The notes below the pieces were generated by a model. That model saw nothing but the letters and a program-made list of their open reading frames with translations. It was not told the DNA's origin and ran no database searches. Below are positions 14,784 through 14,798 of a DNA stretch of 14,798 bases, piece after piece. The stretch's first letter is position 1. Every line of letters begins with the position of its first letter. The position numbers and the translations under genes were made by a program. Origin of the DNA: SW-9-67-25 sp964623735 (GTDB lineage: Archaea; Halobacteriota; Halobacteria; Halobacteriales; Haloarculaceae); the NCBI GenBank assembly GCA_964623735.1, contig CAZUVE010000065.1, positions 1-14,798 on the forward strand. Direction: 5' to 3'.

Positions 14784-14798
14784 GTGTGAACAATCATG

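Noticed and set aside
14131..14793. Minus-strand frame opposite the end of nuoN and the 40-bp repeats
   Set aside because: Antisense to nuoN, and part of it is translated from the duplicated 40-bp unit; no domain is visible.

Overview
The window is high-GC DNA that encodes markedly acidic proteins. It has archaeal TATA-like boxes about 27 nt upstream of start codons, several transcripts that look leaderless, and many ATGA/TGATG gene overlaps. With the split nuoJ and the NuoK/L/M/N sequences, this points to a halophilic archaeon (class Halobacteria). All calls come from reading the sequence and recalling families; no database search was run.

Layout. (1) 1-1882, minus strand: an apparent three-gene cluster. 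A RecA/KaiC-superfamily protein with a degraded Walker A motif (1882-1037) is followed by a ribbon-helix-helix / coiled-coil / zinc-ribbon protein (985-194). The third gene is a very acidic protein cut by the window edge (197-1), joined to the second by an ATGA overlap. (2) 2006-2773, plus strand: a PHP-superfamily protein transcribed divergently from the RecA-like gene. (3) 2777-2850: a 74-bp element with 12-bp perfect inverted ends, lying between convergent genes. (4) 6695-2885, minus strand: hyuA and hyuB, the two subunits of a hydantoinase/oxoprolinase-type ATP-dependent enzyme. A possible 17-codon leader ORF lies just upstream of hyuA and overlaps its start. (5) 6888-8504, plus strand: a single-polypeptide K+ channel with a pore and two RCK (TrkA-N/TrkA-C) units. 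Its reading frame extends upstream without any usual start codon. (6) 8679-14592, plus strand: nuoJ1-J2-K-L-M-N, the proton-pumping membrane arm of complex I, packed with 1-4 bp overlaps or no gap. (7) 14593-14798: an intergenic end region with a hairpin and a perfect 40-bp tandem duplication. Each repeat copy carries a TATA-like element, placed as a promoter for a gene starting at the window edge.

How the genes work together. The nuo genes encode J, K and the three antiporter-like subunits L, M and N. The quinone and Fe-S modules (A, B, CD, H, I), usually upstream of J in haloarchaea, are absent: a K+ channel and hyuAB sit there instead, so the complex I locus looks split. HyuA and HyuB should form one heteromeric enzyme, with substrate unknown. 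The minus-strand cluster at the left end is the least understood part and the best candidate for an undescribed regulatory module. Most other long open frames, on both strands, are GC-driven shadows of these genes.
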